Shown piece after piece: positions 1 to 8,074 of a stretch of DNA of 64,000 bases (position 1 is its first letter; every line of letters starts with the position of its first letter). The translations under genes and the position numbers were made by a program. This DNA is from Actinomycetota bacterium (GTDB taxonomy: Bacteria; Actinomycetota; Actinomycetes; Streptosporangiales; Streptosporangiaceae). The notes below the pieces were generated by a model. It did no database searches. It had not been told where the DNA came from and saw nothing but the letters and a program-made list of their open reading frames with translations. The stretch lies in NCBI GenBank assembly GCA_027313705.1, contig DAHVDE010000067.1, positions 1 through 64,000 of the forward strand. The letters are read 5' to 3'.

Positions 1-882
1 CTTGCCCTTGACGTCAATGTCGCTGTCCAGCAGCGAGTACATCTGCAGCTGGCTTACGAGGTACATCAGCACCGCCGGAGTTAGCTCCACTTCGTCGGTC
101 TTCTTGAAGATCTGCGGATACTCGTCCTTGACGCTGCCAAAGAGCTTGTCGATGCGTTCCTTCACCTTCAGTTGCCCGTTCAGACCGCGGCGCTCGGTCC
201 CGGAGACGTAGAACTTAACCTCATCCGAGTGCCGCTCATCCTGGATCTTGCAGAAGATGAGCTTCAGTAGCTCCCAGAACGCCTCGGGCTTCTGGAGACC
301 TTGGTTGCCGGCGATGTAGTTATGGCACCTGCGGAAGGCGAACAGCAGGGCATCGCTTGAGGCCGGCTTGAGCTGCTCGAAGCGGGGCCGATCGGCGTCC
401 TCCTCCGACTGCCCGAACGATGGGATGTCGGGAACGTCGAACGTCTTCCACTTCCCATCGACCTTGAGGCGCCGGTAGCAGTAGCGCTCCAGGCCGTTGG
501 TCCACAGCCCGTAGGTCGGCTGGGAACAGGCCCGCATGTAGCTTTGCAGCTGCTCAACGCCGTTCTCACGATCTGTCGGCTTGACCGTCTGGGCCTTGCA
601 CTCGACGATGACGTAGGCGTTATCTACGTCGTGCTTCTGCTCATGAGCGAAGACCACCAGGTCGGCTCGTGGCTTGCGGGTGCCGATCCTGATGGTGTAC
701 TCGACGGCGATGTCGGACCTCGGGTAGCCATACTCGCGCACCAGGGACTTGGCGATCTCCTGGCGGACGTACTCTTCCGGGGTCTCCTTGCGCTGGGTCG
801 TTCGATCGATAAAGTCGAGGAGCCTGCCCTGCTGAACGATGACGGCCGGCTTGCTGCCGGTCGGCGGGGCGGCTTGAGTCAC
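1..882 (-). CDS. Restriction/DNA-methylase-type protein, N-terminal part (cut by left window edge)
   Basis: The minus strand is open from a GTG at 882 to the window edge, giving 294 residues without a stop. GGAGGT lies 6 nt before the GTG. Residues about 35-120 resemble the HsdR N-terminal nuclease domain (HSDR_N/HSDR_N_2): RSDIAVEYTIRIG is followed by RADLVVF and VIVECKAQ, giving the D...ExK pattern of PD-(D/E)xK nucleases. Residues about 190-240 (NYIAGNQGLQKPEAFWELLK, then FCKIQDE) resemble the helical segment that precedes the catalytic domain of N6-adenine methylases of the HsdM class. I infer a single-chain restriction-methylation or methylase protein, possibly anti-phage. The SAM and NPPY motifs would lie beyond the edge, so the methylase part is inferred, not seen. 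Confidence 0.72.
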   Translation of the reverse strand, partial: MTQAAPPTGSKPAVIVQQGRLLDFIDRTTQRKETPEEYVRQEIAKSLVREYGYPRSDIAVEYTIRIGTRKPRADLVVFAHEQKHDVDNAYVIVECKAQTVKPTDRENGVEQLQSYMRACSQPTYGLWTNGLERYCYRRLKVDGKWKTFDVPDIPSFGQSEEDADRPRFEQLKPASSDALLFAFRRCHNYIAGNQGLQKPEAFWELLKLIFCKIQDERHSDEVKFYVSGTERRGLNGQLKVKERIDKLFGSVKDEYPQIFKKTDEVELTPAVLMYLVSQLQMYSLLDSDIDVKGK

Positions 883-1116
883 GACTGCACCTCCACACGT
901 CCTCCGCTAGCAGCTGGTTGGACAGCCTGCAGGCACCCTAGCGGTACGGTGTCGCTCAAGACGATCAAATCCGACCCAAACCGCTCAGGTGTCCGACAAG
1001 AGCCGTCGAGCGGGCTTCGGCTCAGCTTGATCAACGTTAACGCCAGGTGGCGCGCAGGTCATAGACCGACGCGCCCACGGCTGCGGCCGGCATGTGCCGC
1101 TCGCTTGTCAGCTCCG

Positions 1117-1977
1117 CTAGCTTGTGAAGTCGGCGGCCGTGAACGTAGCGGCCGGCCGGTGGATGAGGTACTCACGCGCCAGCCGGACTTGCAGGGCGTT
1201 GTACCAGTCGACCTCATCGTCGGGGATCGAGCGTGCTCCATCGGGCAGGCCAACGGAGACCAGAAGCCGGGGGGTGAGGGGCATGACGATCTCATCGGCC
1301 TGGTCGGTGGGGACGTCGGAGCCAGCTTCGCCTGACGCTCGCTTGATCGTGATGGCCGGAAGGTCGCCGAGCAGGAACTCCTTGTGCCGGTTGGCCGGGG
1401 TCAGGATCTGGACTCCTTTGGTGTCGAAGCGGTCGCAGACTTTCTCGAAGAGCCGCTGGACGCTCAGGCGGAACAGGCCGCCCTCGTCATGCAGCTTGAT
1501 GAGCCGGCCGTAGATGGCCTCGGCACCCAGGCGCAGGGCTTCCGGCCCGGCGGCCGCAATGTTGTGTTTCTGCTCGAAAGCGTGGGCGGCGTACGGGGTC
1601 CTGGCCATGCGGTCGATGCCGTTCTGCAGGGCGTCGGCATAGGACTGGTTGTGGACGATGAGCGTCTGCGGGTTGCGGACATAGTGCAGGGCGACGGCCT
1701 GCCGCAAGGTGCTGAGGTGCATCGGGTTACCGAGCGCGGTGCCGCCAAGCGCAGCCTTGATGGCCGGCCGCAGCCGGGTCTCAACCATCTGCCAGAGGTC
1801 TTCGGTGGCCTGGCTGTCGACAGGGACGAAGTTCTCGACGTAGCCGACATCCTCTGCATCAGCAAGTGTTGCTTGACCAGTGGCCAGGTCGAAATACGCT
1901 AGCTGTCTGCCACACGATGGGACTGGCCCGGCGAAGCGGCGCAGGATGACCTGAGAGATCACGTGCTGGCGCTCCAC
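1117..1977 (-). CDS. DUF4238 domain protein
   Basis: This 286-residue protein starts ERQHVISQVILRRFAGP. The family's hallmark is such an opening, a QH..(P/S)Q..LR.FA pattern followed by a short Gly/Cys stretch. DUF4238 proteins have no established activity, but the conserved N-terminal His and the frequent location near defence or mobile genes have suggested nuclease-like roles (inference only). The GTG at 1977 is the first plausible start. However, the same frame stays open further upstream and reads protein-like to about 2130, so the true N-terminus may lie further out or be disrupted (see 1978-2213). No SD is obvious before 1977. It lies between the methylase-like gene and the HTH gene, all on the minus strand. 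Confidence 0.7.
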   Translation of the reverse strand: MERQHVISQVILRRFAGPVPSCGRQLAYFDLATGQATLADAEDVGYVENFVPVDSQATEDLWQMVETRLRPAIKAALGGTALGNPMHLSTLRQAVALHYVRNPQTLIVHNQSYADALQNGIDRMARTPYAAHAFEQKHNIAAAGPEALRLGAEAIYGRLIKLHDEGGLFRLSVQRLFEKVCDRFDTKGVQILTPANRHKEFLLGDLPAITIKRASGEAGSDVPTDQADEIVMPLTPRLLVSVGLPDGARSIPDDEVDWYNALQVRLAREYLIHRPAATFTAADFTS

Positions 1978-2213
1978 TGTCGGCCGGGAGGTCGATACGG
2001 CTTCCTCGGCCTTGCGGATGAGTTCATGCAGGCCGGAAACACCTGGGCTGAAGGCTCCGAGGGCGGTGTCCAGAGCAGTAATGTGCTGCCGGACGTAGTC
2101 GGGACCTACGCCCAGGATGGCCAGCAGCGAGTCCGCGCGGCCTTCCCTTGGTCCGGGGCCAGGGCGTCCCGGAGCATCTGGATGGCCGGGGGGAGGTTGG
2201 TGTTCGTCGTCAT
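1978..2213 (-). pseudogene. Frameshifted ORF upstream of the DUF4238 gene
   Basis: An ATG at 2213 opens MTTNTNLPPAIQMLRDALAP, which reads like a real N-terminus. The frame then meets TAG at 2108-2106. From about 2132 a neighbouring frame reads DSLLAILGVGPDYV and continues without a stop for about 50 more residues directly into the DUF4238 reading frame. One missing base near 2130-2145 would join the two parts into a single protein, either an N-terminal extension of DUF4238 or a small gene fused to it. The change may be a real mutation or a sequence error. I do not recognise the peptide. Confidence 0.4.
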
Positions 2214-2269
2214 CGACGACGAGGTTACCGGCGGCAGTGCCAAACCCGGAGGAACCTGAGCAATGGCGT

Positions 2270-2743
2270 TCAGGCCCTGCTCTGGCGAACCAGCCGCTTG
2301 ACGCTGGTCAGGCTGATGCCATACATCTCGGCCAGTTGCCACTTCGGTGTCCCCGCGCGGAACGCCTGGAGTAGCGTCCCGACGTCTTCTGCGGATAGCC
2401 GGTCCGAGACCTGCCAGGGCTGGCGGGCATTGTTCTTTTTGAGCAGATTCTTAATAGCTGTTAGACTTATTTCATATTCGTCCGCTAGAATATGTTTTGG
2501 AGTACCTTGCTCGAATCGCATGACGATAGCTCCCACCTGGTCTTTGGTCAGACGATCTGCTACCCGCCAGATGTGCGGTTCCGGTTGTACTGAGCGTGCG
2601 CTGACGCGAGCAGGGGCTCCGAGAGCTTCGCGAGCGACCTCGGTGCGTAGCAGCTCAGCGGCGCGCCCCAGGTCATCGCAGAGGTCAGGTCGGTTGGAGT
2701 AGTGAACAAGAAGGCCGACTAGTTGAGGCTGTATTTCGAGCAT
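2270..2743 (-). CDS. Tandem helix-turn-helix protein (resolvase-type HTH modules)
   Basis: The protein has 157 residues if it starts at the ATG at 2743 (CAAGG just upstream); the frame is open further upstream but that part does not look coding. Two homologous modules are visible. RVADRLTKDQVGAIVMRF...ILADEYEISLTAIKNLLKK is followed by QVSDRLSAEDVGTLLQAF...LAEMYGISLTSVKRLVRQ. Each resembles the DNA-binding HTH at the C-terminus of serine recombinases and invertases. No recombinase catalytic domain is present, so this is probably a DNA-binding protein of mobile-element origin. The first module is encoded by strikingly AT-richer DNA (about 2440-2530) than the second, which suggests mosaic origin. 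No function is assigned. Confidence 0.6.
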   Translation of the reverse strand: MLEIQPQLVGLLVHYSNRPDLCDDLGRAAELLRTEVAREALGAPARVSARSVQPEPHIWRVADRLTKDQVGAIVMRFEQGTPKHILADEYEISLTAIKNLLKKNNARQPWQVSDRLSAEDVGTLLQAFRAGTPKWQLAEMYGISLTSVKRLVRQSRA

Positions 2744-3392
2744 CCTTGCCAATAGCGGTATTCCGGGCGAAACGGTCCTGGCGCCGCTGGACGCCGCCTG
2801 ATGAGGCTGACGTTTGGCCCTACCGCTGTGATGCGAACGTGTGTTTGATATGACGAGCGGGGCTGGGTTTGCTGCCGGGGGCATGACCCTGCGCTCGGAT
2901 CGAGTCGACTGAAGATGGCTCCACTGCCAGGGCAAGAGAAGCCGCGCTCGTTCGGATCGTTGCCGATTACAGGTCCTTGCGGATCGCATAATCGGTGAAG
3001 CGGGCAGCGTGCCGAGCGTCCGGTTACGTATCCGGTGCCCAGGCGCCTTATCCGGCTTGGTGGTGGCCCCAGCAGCGGAGCGCGCCGCAAGCCGGATCGC
3101 CGTGAGCGCAGGCATGTCGTCGTGGCCGCACGGCCCCGAAGCTGCGCGGGTCCGTCGCCCGACGCATATCAATCATTCGGGGGCGGCATCTACACGCACG
3201 CGAACCCGACAAGGTCAGCGCCAGATCGGCGGGAGGAACGCTTCCCTTGACTGCGGGCAGCGCTGCCGACGGTTACCTCGGGTGAGCGATTCGAGTGGCA
3301 GTCAGGCCCGGAGTCGCGGTCGCGGACCGCTTGCCTACGCGTCTTTCGTGACCGGCCGGGTTCCCTGGGGTGCCGCGGCGTTCCGGGGCTGG
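2744..3392. other. 649-bp stretch with no convincing gene
   Basis: No frame on either strand here gives a recognisable protein; the longest open frames have shadow-type Arg/Pro/Ser-rich composition. A perfect 7-bp inverted repeat (CCGATTA at 2963-2969, TAATCGG at 2989-2995) is the only local structure noted. Given the neighbours (HTH protein, Uma2, IS remnants), I read this as decayed accessory DNA. Confidence 0.5.
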
Positions 3393-3992
3393 TCAAGGGC
3401 GCTGGAGGTCGTCGAAGGTGATGGTAAGGGGGAAGGGGTCGTTGAGGATGAGGGCGCGGTGATGGACGGTGGCGGCGATGTAGCGGCGCCTGGACCAGTC
3501 GAGGCGGTATTCCTCGATCTGGCTGATCGCGGCCCAGTCCTTGTCGAACTGAACGATCAGGTAGCCGGGGATGCCCGCGCTGGCGTACAGGGCGCGCTTG
3601 GCGGTGGTGTCGGCGGCGAAGGTGGCATCGGAGGTGACCTCGGCGATCAGGTGAATATGGTCGCGGACGGCGTTGACGTCGTAAGGGTCGCAGTCGCGGA
3701 CGATGATGTCGGGGTAGCGGACGTTCAGCCGGTGGTCGGCCTGCTGGCTGGTGGTGTCGGCGAACCTGACCGCGACATCGGAGCTGACCCGGTAGCAGGG
3801 TCCTCCGGGAGGACGGGCTCCTTCAAGGGCGACGGCCAGGCGCCGGATCACCAGATCATGCAGCTCGGACTGCGCCATATCGGTGATGACCAGCCCGTCG
3901 GCGATCTCGATGTCGCCGAACGCGTCAGCCGCCGCGGCGAGGTAGGCGTCGGCCGTAAGCCGCCTTGGCTGGTCAGAGTGCCGGGCAGTCAT
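3393..3992 (-). CDS. Uma2-family (DUF820) putative endonuclease
   Basis: The protein has 199 residues from the ATG at 3992. It carries the Uma2 signature: an N-terminal EIADGLVI, then a central YPDIIVRD, a later LIAEVTSDAT and a following K in AKRALYASAGIPGYLIV. These match the D...E(V)...K core of the PD-(D/E)xK fold used by this family. Uma2 genes are abundant in Actinobacteria and Cyanobacteria, often in many copies, and are suspected to be linked to mobile elements; their biological role is not settled. It stands alone on the minus strand between the gene-poor stretch and the IS remnants. The family call is secure; the cellular job is unknown. Confidence 0.78.
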   Translation of the reverse strand: MTARHSDQPRRLTADAYLAAAADAFGDIEIADGLVITDMAQSELHDLVIRRLAVALEGARPPGGPCYRVSSDVAVRFADTTSQQADHRLNVRYPDIIVRDCDPYDVNAVRDHIHLIAEVTSDATFAADTTAKRALYASAGIPGYLIVQFDKDWAAISQIEEYRLDWSRRRYIAATVHHRALILNDPFPLTITFDDLQRP

Positions 3993-4131
3993 ATGGCCAT
4001 GGTCCCACAATCGGTAGCTGCCAGCGCTCGCGTCGCCGCGGGCCTTAGCGGAACGACACATAGCGCGCCGATCTGAGCGATGCGATAAGTGACCACCGGC
4101 GGGCCTCAAGCAATCTCTATCGGAGTAATTG

Positions 4132-4235
4132 TCAATACCTGTGGATCAAGATCTTTAAGCAGCCTCGGCTACCTCTGCGGGTGGCGAAAGCGGATTCGAG
4201 GGGGTTTGTCGTGCGCAGGTGGATCCACAGACATC
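4132..4235 (-). pseudogene. Mutator/IS256-family transposase fragment
   Basis: The minus strand encodes WIHLRTTNPLESAFATRR, about 4174-4230. This matches the strongly conserved (R)TTNP(I/L)ES.FA..R segment near the C-terminus of Mutator (IS256) transposases. Similarity stops right after the RR and a stop follows at 4132, so only this short piece remains. The upstream side abuts the IS110 remnant. Confidence 0.6.
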
Positions 4236-4250
4236 TGATCTTGCTAACTG

Positions 4251-4538
4251 TCAAGTGGCGACAGGCTCGGGATGGGGTTCTGGGAGCGGGAATGCGCTGG
4301 CTGGGTCGGATGCCTGCCCGGTCTGCAGGCAGTGGTGCAGGCAGCCCAGTAGCCGGCTGAAGACGTTGCGCATCGCCGCGGCGTGGCGGTCGCCGGCGGC
4401 GCGGTGCCGGTCGCAGGGTTCCCTGACCTGGGGTGCGGGCAGCGCGTCGAAGATCCACACGTACCCGGCCGCGGCGAGCCGCTGGTCACCGATCTCGCCC
4501 AGCACCGTTCGGCACCGCTGGAGCTTTGGTGCGGCTGC
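4251..4538 (-). pseudogene. IS110-family transposase, C-terminal remnant
   Basis: The frame reads KLQRCRTVLGEIGDQRLAAA, GYVWIFDALPAP, then HRAAGDRHAAAMRNVFSRLL, GCLHHCLQTGQASDPASAFP and a stop at 4251. The segment with R.A.GDRH.AA.RN...RLLG.LHHCL.T resembles the C-terminal end of actinobacterial IS110 transposases (Transposase_20 region). The catalytic N-terminal DEDD domain is absent. With the Mutator fragment immediately downstream, the area is an IS graveyard. Confidence 0.5.
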
Positions 4539-4589
4539 GGTTCGGCGACCTGCACCCCGGCCATGTCATCGGCTGCTCTATCGCGCTGC

Positions 4590-4756
4590 CGGGCCCGATC
4601 GGCTCAGGCTGCTTCTTGGCCGGGTTCGGTGAAGGCAAGTCGCTGGTCGCCGAAGTTGGCGACGAGTTACAGGGCCGCGGCGATCCTGAGGCTCAGGTCA
4701 GGCAGGTGTTGAACCCGGAGTTCCTGGTCGAGATCGAGGCGCTGGCCGCGACCTGA
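4590..4756 (+). pseudogene. Possible RidA/YjgF-family remnant with internal deletion
   Basis: A plus-strand frame ending at the TGA at 4754-4756 reads CFLAGFGEGKSLVAEVG, then LQGRGDPEAQVRQVLN, then PEFLVEIEALAAT. This follows the RidA order: F.AG..., G.GD..AQ.RQ.L.N and a terminal (L)VEIEA.A. However, the roughly 50-60 residues normally lying between 'QVLxN' and 'VEIEA' are missing. I infer a deletion derivative of a RidA (enamine/imine deaminase) gene. The similarity is by eye and needs a profile search. Confidence 0.42.
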
Positions 4757-4758
4757 GG

Positions 4759-6222
4759 TCAGGCTTCGGCACCCACGATCCTGGCGCCCAAGAAGAATTC
4801 GAGCAGGTCCGCGTTACCGTGCCCGCCAATTCCGGCGCCGTTCCAGAAGCTTTGCACGGAGTCGTCGGCGAGATCTGACACCCCGGTGCCGTTGATCCTG
4901 ATCTCGCCTGCCCGCATCCTGGCGCCTGCCCGCATCCCTCGCTCGTGATCGCCAGTGAACACGTATCCGGCCAGCCCGCACCTGGTGCTGTTGGCAAGCG
5001 CCAGGGCTTCGGTCTCGCTGTCCGCCTCGTGAAAGGTGAGGACAGGGCCGAAGAGGTCGCCGGTGACGGCGGCCTGGCCGACGCCTTCGATCAGGGCCGG
5101 CGGCACGAAATAGCCGGGCAGGGCGGGTGTTTCCGCCGGGCGGGTGACGGTCGCCCCGGCCTGTTCGAGTTCGGCGATTTCCGTCCTGACCCGCCGCCAC
5201 TGTGCCGGATTGGCTTGCGGGCCGAACTGGGTGCGGTCGTCGGACGAGTGGCCGATCCGCAGCGGTTTCAGCCGTTCGGCGACGGCGGACACTACCTCCT
5301 GCAGGCGGCCGCCGGTCACGAAGACGCTGCCGGGTCCCTCGCACCACTGACCGTTCATCCTGGTGAGCCCGGACGCCAGTGCCGTCGCCGTCAGGTCCAG
5401 GTCGGCGTCTTCGAGCACGATCGCCGGGTTATTGCTCGAGCACTCGAGCTGCAGTGCCTTGAAGTCGGCGGCCGCGGCCGCGATCGACGCCCCGGCGGCT
5501 CGTCCGCCGGTGAATGCGAGCGCCCTGATTCGCGGATCGGAGGCGAGCAGTGCTCCGGTGCCGCCGTCACCGGTCAGCACTTGCAGCAGGCCGGCCGGGG
5601 CGGCGCAGCGGGCGGCGGCGGCCAGGTAGGCCTGCCCGACCAGCCCCGCCGAGTGCGGGGCGAACTCCGACGGCTTGACGATCACCGGGCAGCCGGCCGC
5701 GATTGCGTAGGCGGCCTTCTTGACCGCGGTGAACCCAGGGGCGTTGAACGGTGCGATAACCGCCGCCGGACCCCACGGCAGCCGGAACACGGTGACAGGA
5801 CCAGCTTTGCCTGGCAGGCTGGCAACGCGGCCGGCCGCACGCAGGCGCCCGGCCGCTCCGCGCGCCACGTCGGGCAGGTAACTGGCGGACAGCCTCGCGG
5901 TCACCAGCGGTATCCCCGTGGCGAAAGAGTCGCAGACCGCGATCTGCTCTTTCCTGCGGTCGATCTCCTCGGCGAAGGCCGTCAGCAGCGCGCATCTGAC
6001 GTCGGTCTCGGAGGCGGCCCACGCGCCGTCTTCTGCGATCGCCGTCGCGCATTCGATCGCCCGCGCGACGGCCCGCCCTGACGAGCCGGCCATCGGCTGC
6101 ACCGGCTCGCCGGTATTTGGATCATTCAGCCAGCAATCAGCAAGCGGCTCAGGCGCTTCGAGCGCGCCTTCGATCAGGTTTACCGCTACCGGCAAGCTAG
6201 CGCCAGGCGAGTCCTGCGTCAT
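4759..6222 (-). CDS. Aldehyde dehydrogenase family protein (NAD(P)+-dependent)
   Basis: The length, 487 residues, is usual for the ALDH superfamily. Visible features are the cofactor-fold segment APFNAPGFTAVKKAAYAIAA, the FTGG turn at about 237-240, general base Glu260 in LQLECSSNNP and catalytic Cys294 in NGQWCEGPG. The usual 'LELGGK(N/S)P' is altered to LECSSNNP, but both catalytic residues remain. It should oxidise an aldehyde to an acid in the cytosol. Its ATG overlaps the stop of the threonine aldolase gene by 4 nt (ATGA), with AAGGAAGG upstream, so it is the last gene of the minus-strand operon. In context it may oxidise a gamma-glutamylated amino-aldehyde (PuuC-like role, inferred). 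The substrate cannot be read from the sequence. Confidence 0.85.
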   Translation of the reverse strand: MTQDSPGASLPVAVNLIEGALEAPEPLADCWLNDPNTGEPVQPMAGSSGRAVARAIECATAIAEDGAWAASETDVRCALLTAFAEEIDRRKEQIAVCDSFATGIPLVTARLSASYLPDVARGAAGRLRAAGRVASLPGKAGPVTVFRLPWGPAAVIAPFNAPGFTAVKKAAYAIAAGCPVIVKPSEFAPHSAGLVGQAYLAAAARCAAPAGLLQVLTGDGGTGALLASDPRIRALAFTGGRAAGASIAAAAADFKALQLECSSNNPAIVLEDADLDLTATALASGLTRMNGQWCEGPGSVFVTGGRLQEVVSAVAERLKPLRIGHSSDDRTQFGPQANPAQWRRVRTEIAELEQAGATVTRPAETPALPGYFVPPALIEGVGQAAVTGDLFGPVLTFHEADSETEALALANSTRCGLAGYVFTGDHERGMRAGARMRAGEIRINGTGVSDLADDSVQSFWNGAGIGGHGNADLLEFFLGARIVGAEA

Positions 6223-7265
6223 GTCGTTCCTTCCTTGTCAGCCAGCAGGCGGCTGAGCACGCCGGCGGCGAAGTCGATATCGCTCTCGTCCACGTCCAGG
6301 TGCGTGACCAGGCGGAGGGTCCCGCCCGCCAGGTGCCCGGCAAGTACGCCCCGTGCCTTCGCCGCTGCCGCAAGCCGGGCCGTGGCTGGCGCGTCAAGTC
6401 CGGTATGCACCAGCACGATGTTGGTATGCACCGCCTGCGGGTCGCAGTAGGGGACAAGTGCCGCGGCGAGCCTGCGGGCGAGTGCGTGGTCTTCGACGAG
6501 CCGGTCACGATGGTGCCGGATGCCGTAAAGTGCGCCAGCCGCGATGATGCCTGCCTGGCGCATGCCGCCGCCCAGGCTCTTGCGGATCGCCCTGGCCCGC
6601 CTGACGAGGTCCTTGCCGGCCACGAGCAGCGAGCCGACCGGGGCGCCCAGTCCTTTGGACGTGCAGACGGACAAGGTGTCGAACAGTTGCCCGTAGTCGG
6701 CCAGCGCCACGCCAGTCGCCACCGACGCATTCCAGATCCTGGCGCCGTCGCAGTGCATCGCGATCCCTGCGCCGCCGGTCAGCTCACGCAATTCTCGCAG
6801 GGTGCTGACCGGCGGTACCGTGCCGCCCGCGCGGTTGTGACTGACCTCGGCGGCGATGGCGGCAGGGAACTGGGCAGGCTGCCGGTCCGCCAGCCTTGCC
6901 GCGACGTCGGCAGGACGGAGTGCGCCCAGGTCGCCGTCCATCGTCAGCGTGGAGATGCCGCCGTAACGGGCGGCCGCCCCTTGCTCGTGCCGCAGGATGT
7001 GCGCGTCAGACTCGCACCACAACTCGCCGCCAGGTGCGATGAGCAGCCGCAGGCAAATCTGATTCGCCATCGTGCCTGTTGGCAGAAAGAGCGCACTTTC
7101 CTGGCCGAACAGCGCGGCGGCTTCTGACTCGAGCTGGTTGACTGTCGGGTCTTCGCCAAAGACATCGTCGCCGACCGGCGCTCGCGCCATGAAGTCGCGC
7201 ATGTGCGCCGTCGGCTTGGTTACCGTGTCCGATCGAAGGTCAACGGGCGGGCGCGTCACCGGCAC
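6219..7265 (-). CDS. Low-specificity L-threonine aldolase family (beta-eliminating PLP enzyme)
   Basis: The protein has 348 residues from a GTG. It begins with the family signature [11 protein letters not shown]. It then shows [21 protein letters not shown], the PLP-contact Asp173 in [10 protein letters not shown] and the PLP Lys204 in [12 protein letters not shown]. The family cleaves L-threonine, L-allo-threonine or other beta-hydroxy-amino acids to glycine plus an aldehyde. It overlaps the amidotransferase gene upstream by 10 nt and the aldehyde dehydrogenase gene downstream by 4 nt, so all three are co-translated. In this operon it could yield an aldehyde for the dehydrogenase, or consume a beta-hydroxy amino acid released from the gamma-glutamyl pathway (inference). 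Confidence 0.87.
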   Translation of the reverse strand: MPVTRPPVDLRSDTVTKPTAHMRDFMARAPVGDDVFGEDPTVNQLESEAAALFGQESALFLPTGTMANQICLRLLIAPGGELWCESDAHILRHEQGAAARYGGISTLTMDGDLGALRPADVAARLADRQPAQFPAAIAAEVSHNRAGGTVPPVSTLRELRELTGGAGIAMHCDGARIWNASVATGVALADYGQLFDTLSVCTSKGLGAPVGSLLVAGKDLVRRARAIRKSLGGGMRQAGIIAAGALYGIRHHRDRLVEDHALARRLAAALVPYCDPQAVHTNIVLVHTGLDAPATARLAAAAKARGVLAGHLAGGTLRLVTHLDVDESDIDFAAGVLSRLLADKEGTT

Positions 7266-8074
7266 TCCACGGCGTCAAGGGCAGGCTGGGTAATGGCTGC
7301 GAAACTGGCCGCGGCCGCGGCGAACGCGGCGAACAGTTCCTCGCTGCCAGCGTCCTCGCCGAGCATGTCTTCTGGATGCCACTGCACGCCGACCACGAAT
7401 CTGGCTCCGTCGAGTTCGACCGCCTCCACGACCGAGTCTGGTGACCTGCCGGTCACCGTAATCCCGGTACCGAGGCGCCCGAGTCCTTGATGATGGCGCG
7501 AGTTCACGATCCGCACGCCGCCGATGATGGTCGCGAGCAGCGAGCCAGGAGCGACGTGCACGGCATGGCGCAGCGAAGGATCGGTAGCGGTCTCGCCCTG
7601 GTGCGCCAGCGGTGACCTGGGCAGGTCCTGGATCAGCTGGCCGCCGCGGGCAATGTTCAGCAACTGCATGCCGCGGCAGATCGCCAGGACGGGCATTCCT
7701 GCGTCGAGGGCCAGGCGCAGCAGGCCGAACTCGAACGCGTCACGCGCTTGCGACACGTGCCGCGTGCTCGGATGCGGCGGCTGCCGGTAGAGCGCAGGAT
7801 CAAGGTCGCCGCCGCCGGGCAGCAGCAGTCCGGCAAGGCCGGAAAGCGTGCCTGGCTGCTGCGGATCGACGACCCTGACCTCGCAGTCCGGTGATCGGCC
7901 AGTGACGAGCGGACCTGGCGCTACCACCACGGGTTCGGCACCGCCGGCTCGGACCGCGCTGGCATACGTGGCGGGGAAGGCTGGCTGGCCACCGCGGGTG
8001 ACACTCGGCACAAGCACCCTGGCCTGGCCTGGCCTGCCAGTCACGGCAGGCCAGGCCGAAACTTCTTGCGTCAT
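7256..8074 (-). CDS. Gamma-glutamyl-gamma-aminobutyrate hydrolase-type class I glutamine amidotransferase (PuuD-like)
   Basis: The protein has 272 residues. The start is the ATG at 8074, overlapping the permease stop (ATGA). It is a peptidase C26 fold protein, with oxyanion segment [14 protein letters not shown], nucleophile Cys133 in [13 protein letters not shown], and His233 and Glu235 in [10 protein letters not shown]. The GGDLDP..Y motif is typical of PuuD-type hydrolases, which cut the gamma-glutamyl bond and release glutamate plus the free product. It shares an operon with a glutamine-synthetase-like ligase, a permease and an aldehyde dehydrogenase, which fits the last step of a gamma-glutamylation pathway. 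Confidence 0.86.
   Translation of the reverse strand: MTQEVSAWPAVTGRPGQARVLVPSVTRGGQPAFPATYASAVRAGGAEPVVVAPGPLVTGRSPDCEVRVVDPQQPGTLSGLAGLLLPGGGDLDPALYRQPPHPSTRHVSQARDAFEFGLLRLALDAGMPVLAICRGMQLLNIARGGQLIQDLPRSPLAHQGETATDPSLRHAVHVAPGSLLATIIGGVRIVNSRHHQGLGRLGTGITVTGRSPDSVVEAVELDGARFVVGVQWHPEDMLGEDAGSEELFAAFAAAAASFAAITQPALDAVECR

Noticed and set aside
3009-4076. Long plus-strand open frame (355 codons)
   Set aside because: It lies antisense to the well-supported Uma2 gene and its Val/Gly/Asp-rich translation has no recognisable domain; a GC-bias shadow.
4945-6081. Plus-strand 378-codon frame across the aldehyde dehydrogenase gene
   Set aside because: It is antisense to conserved ALDH catalytic motifs; its composition (Arg/Gly/Gln-rich) is typical of an antisense frame in high-GC DNA.
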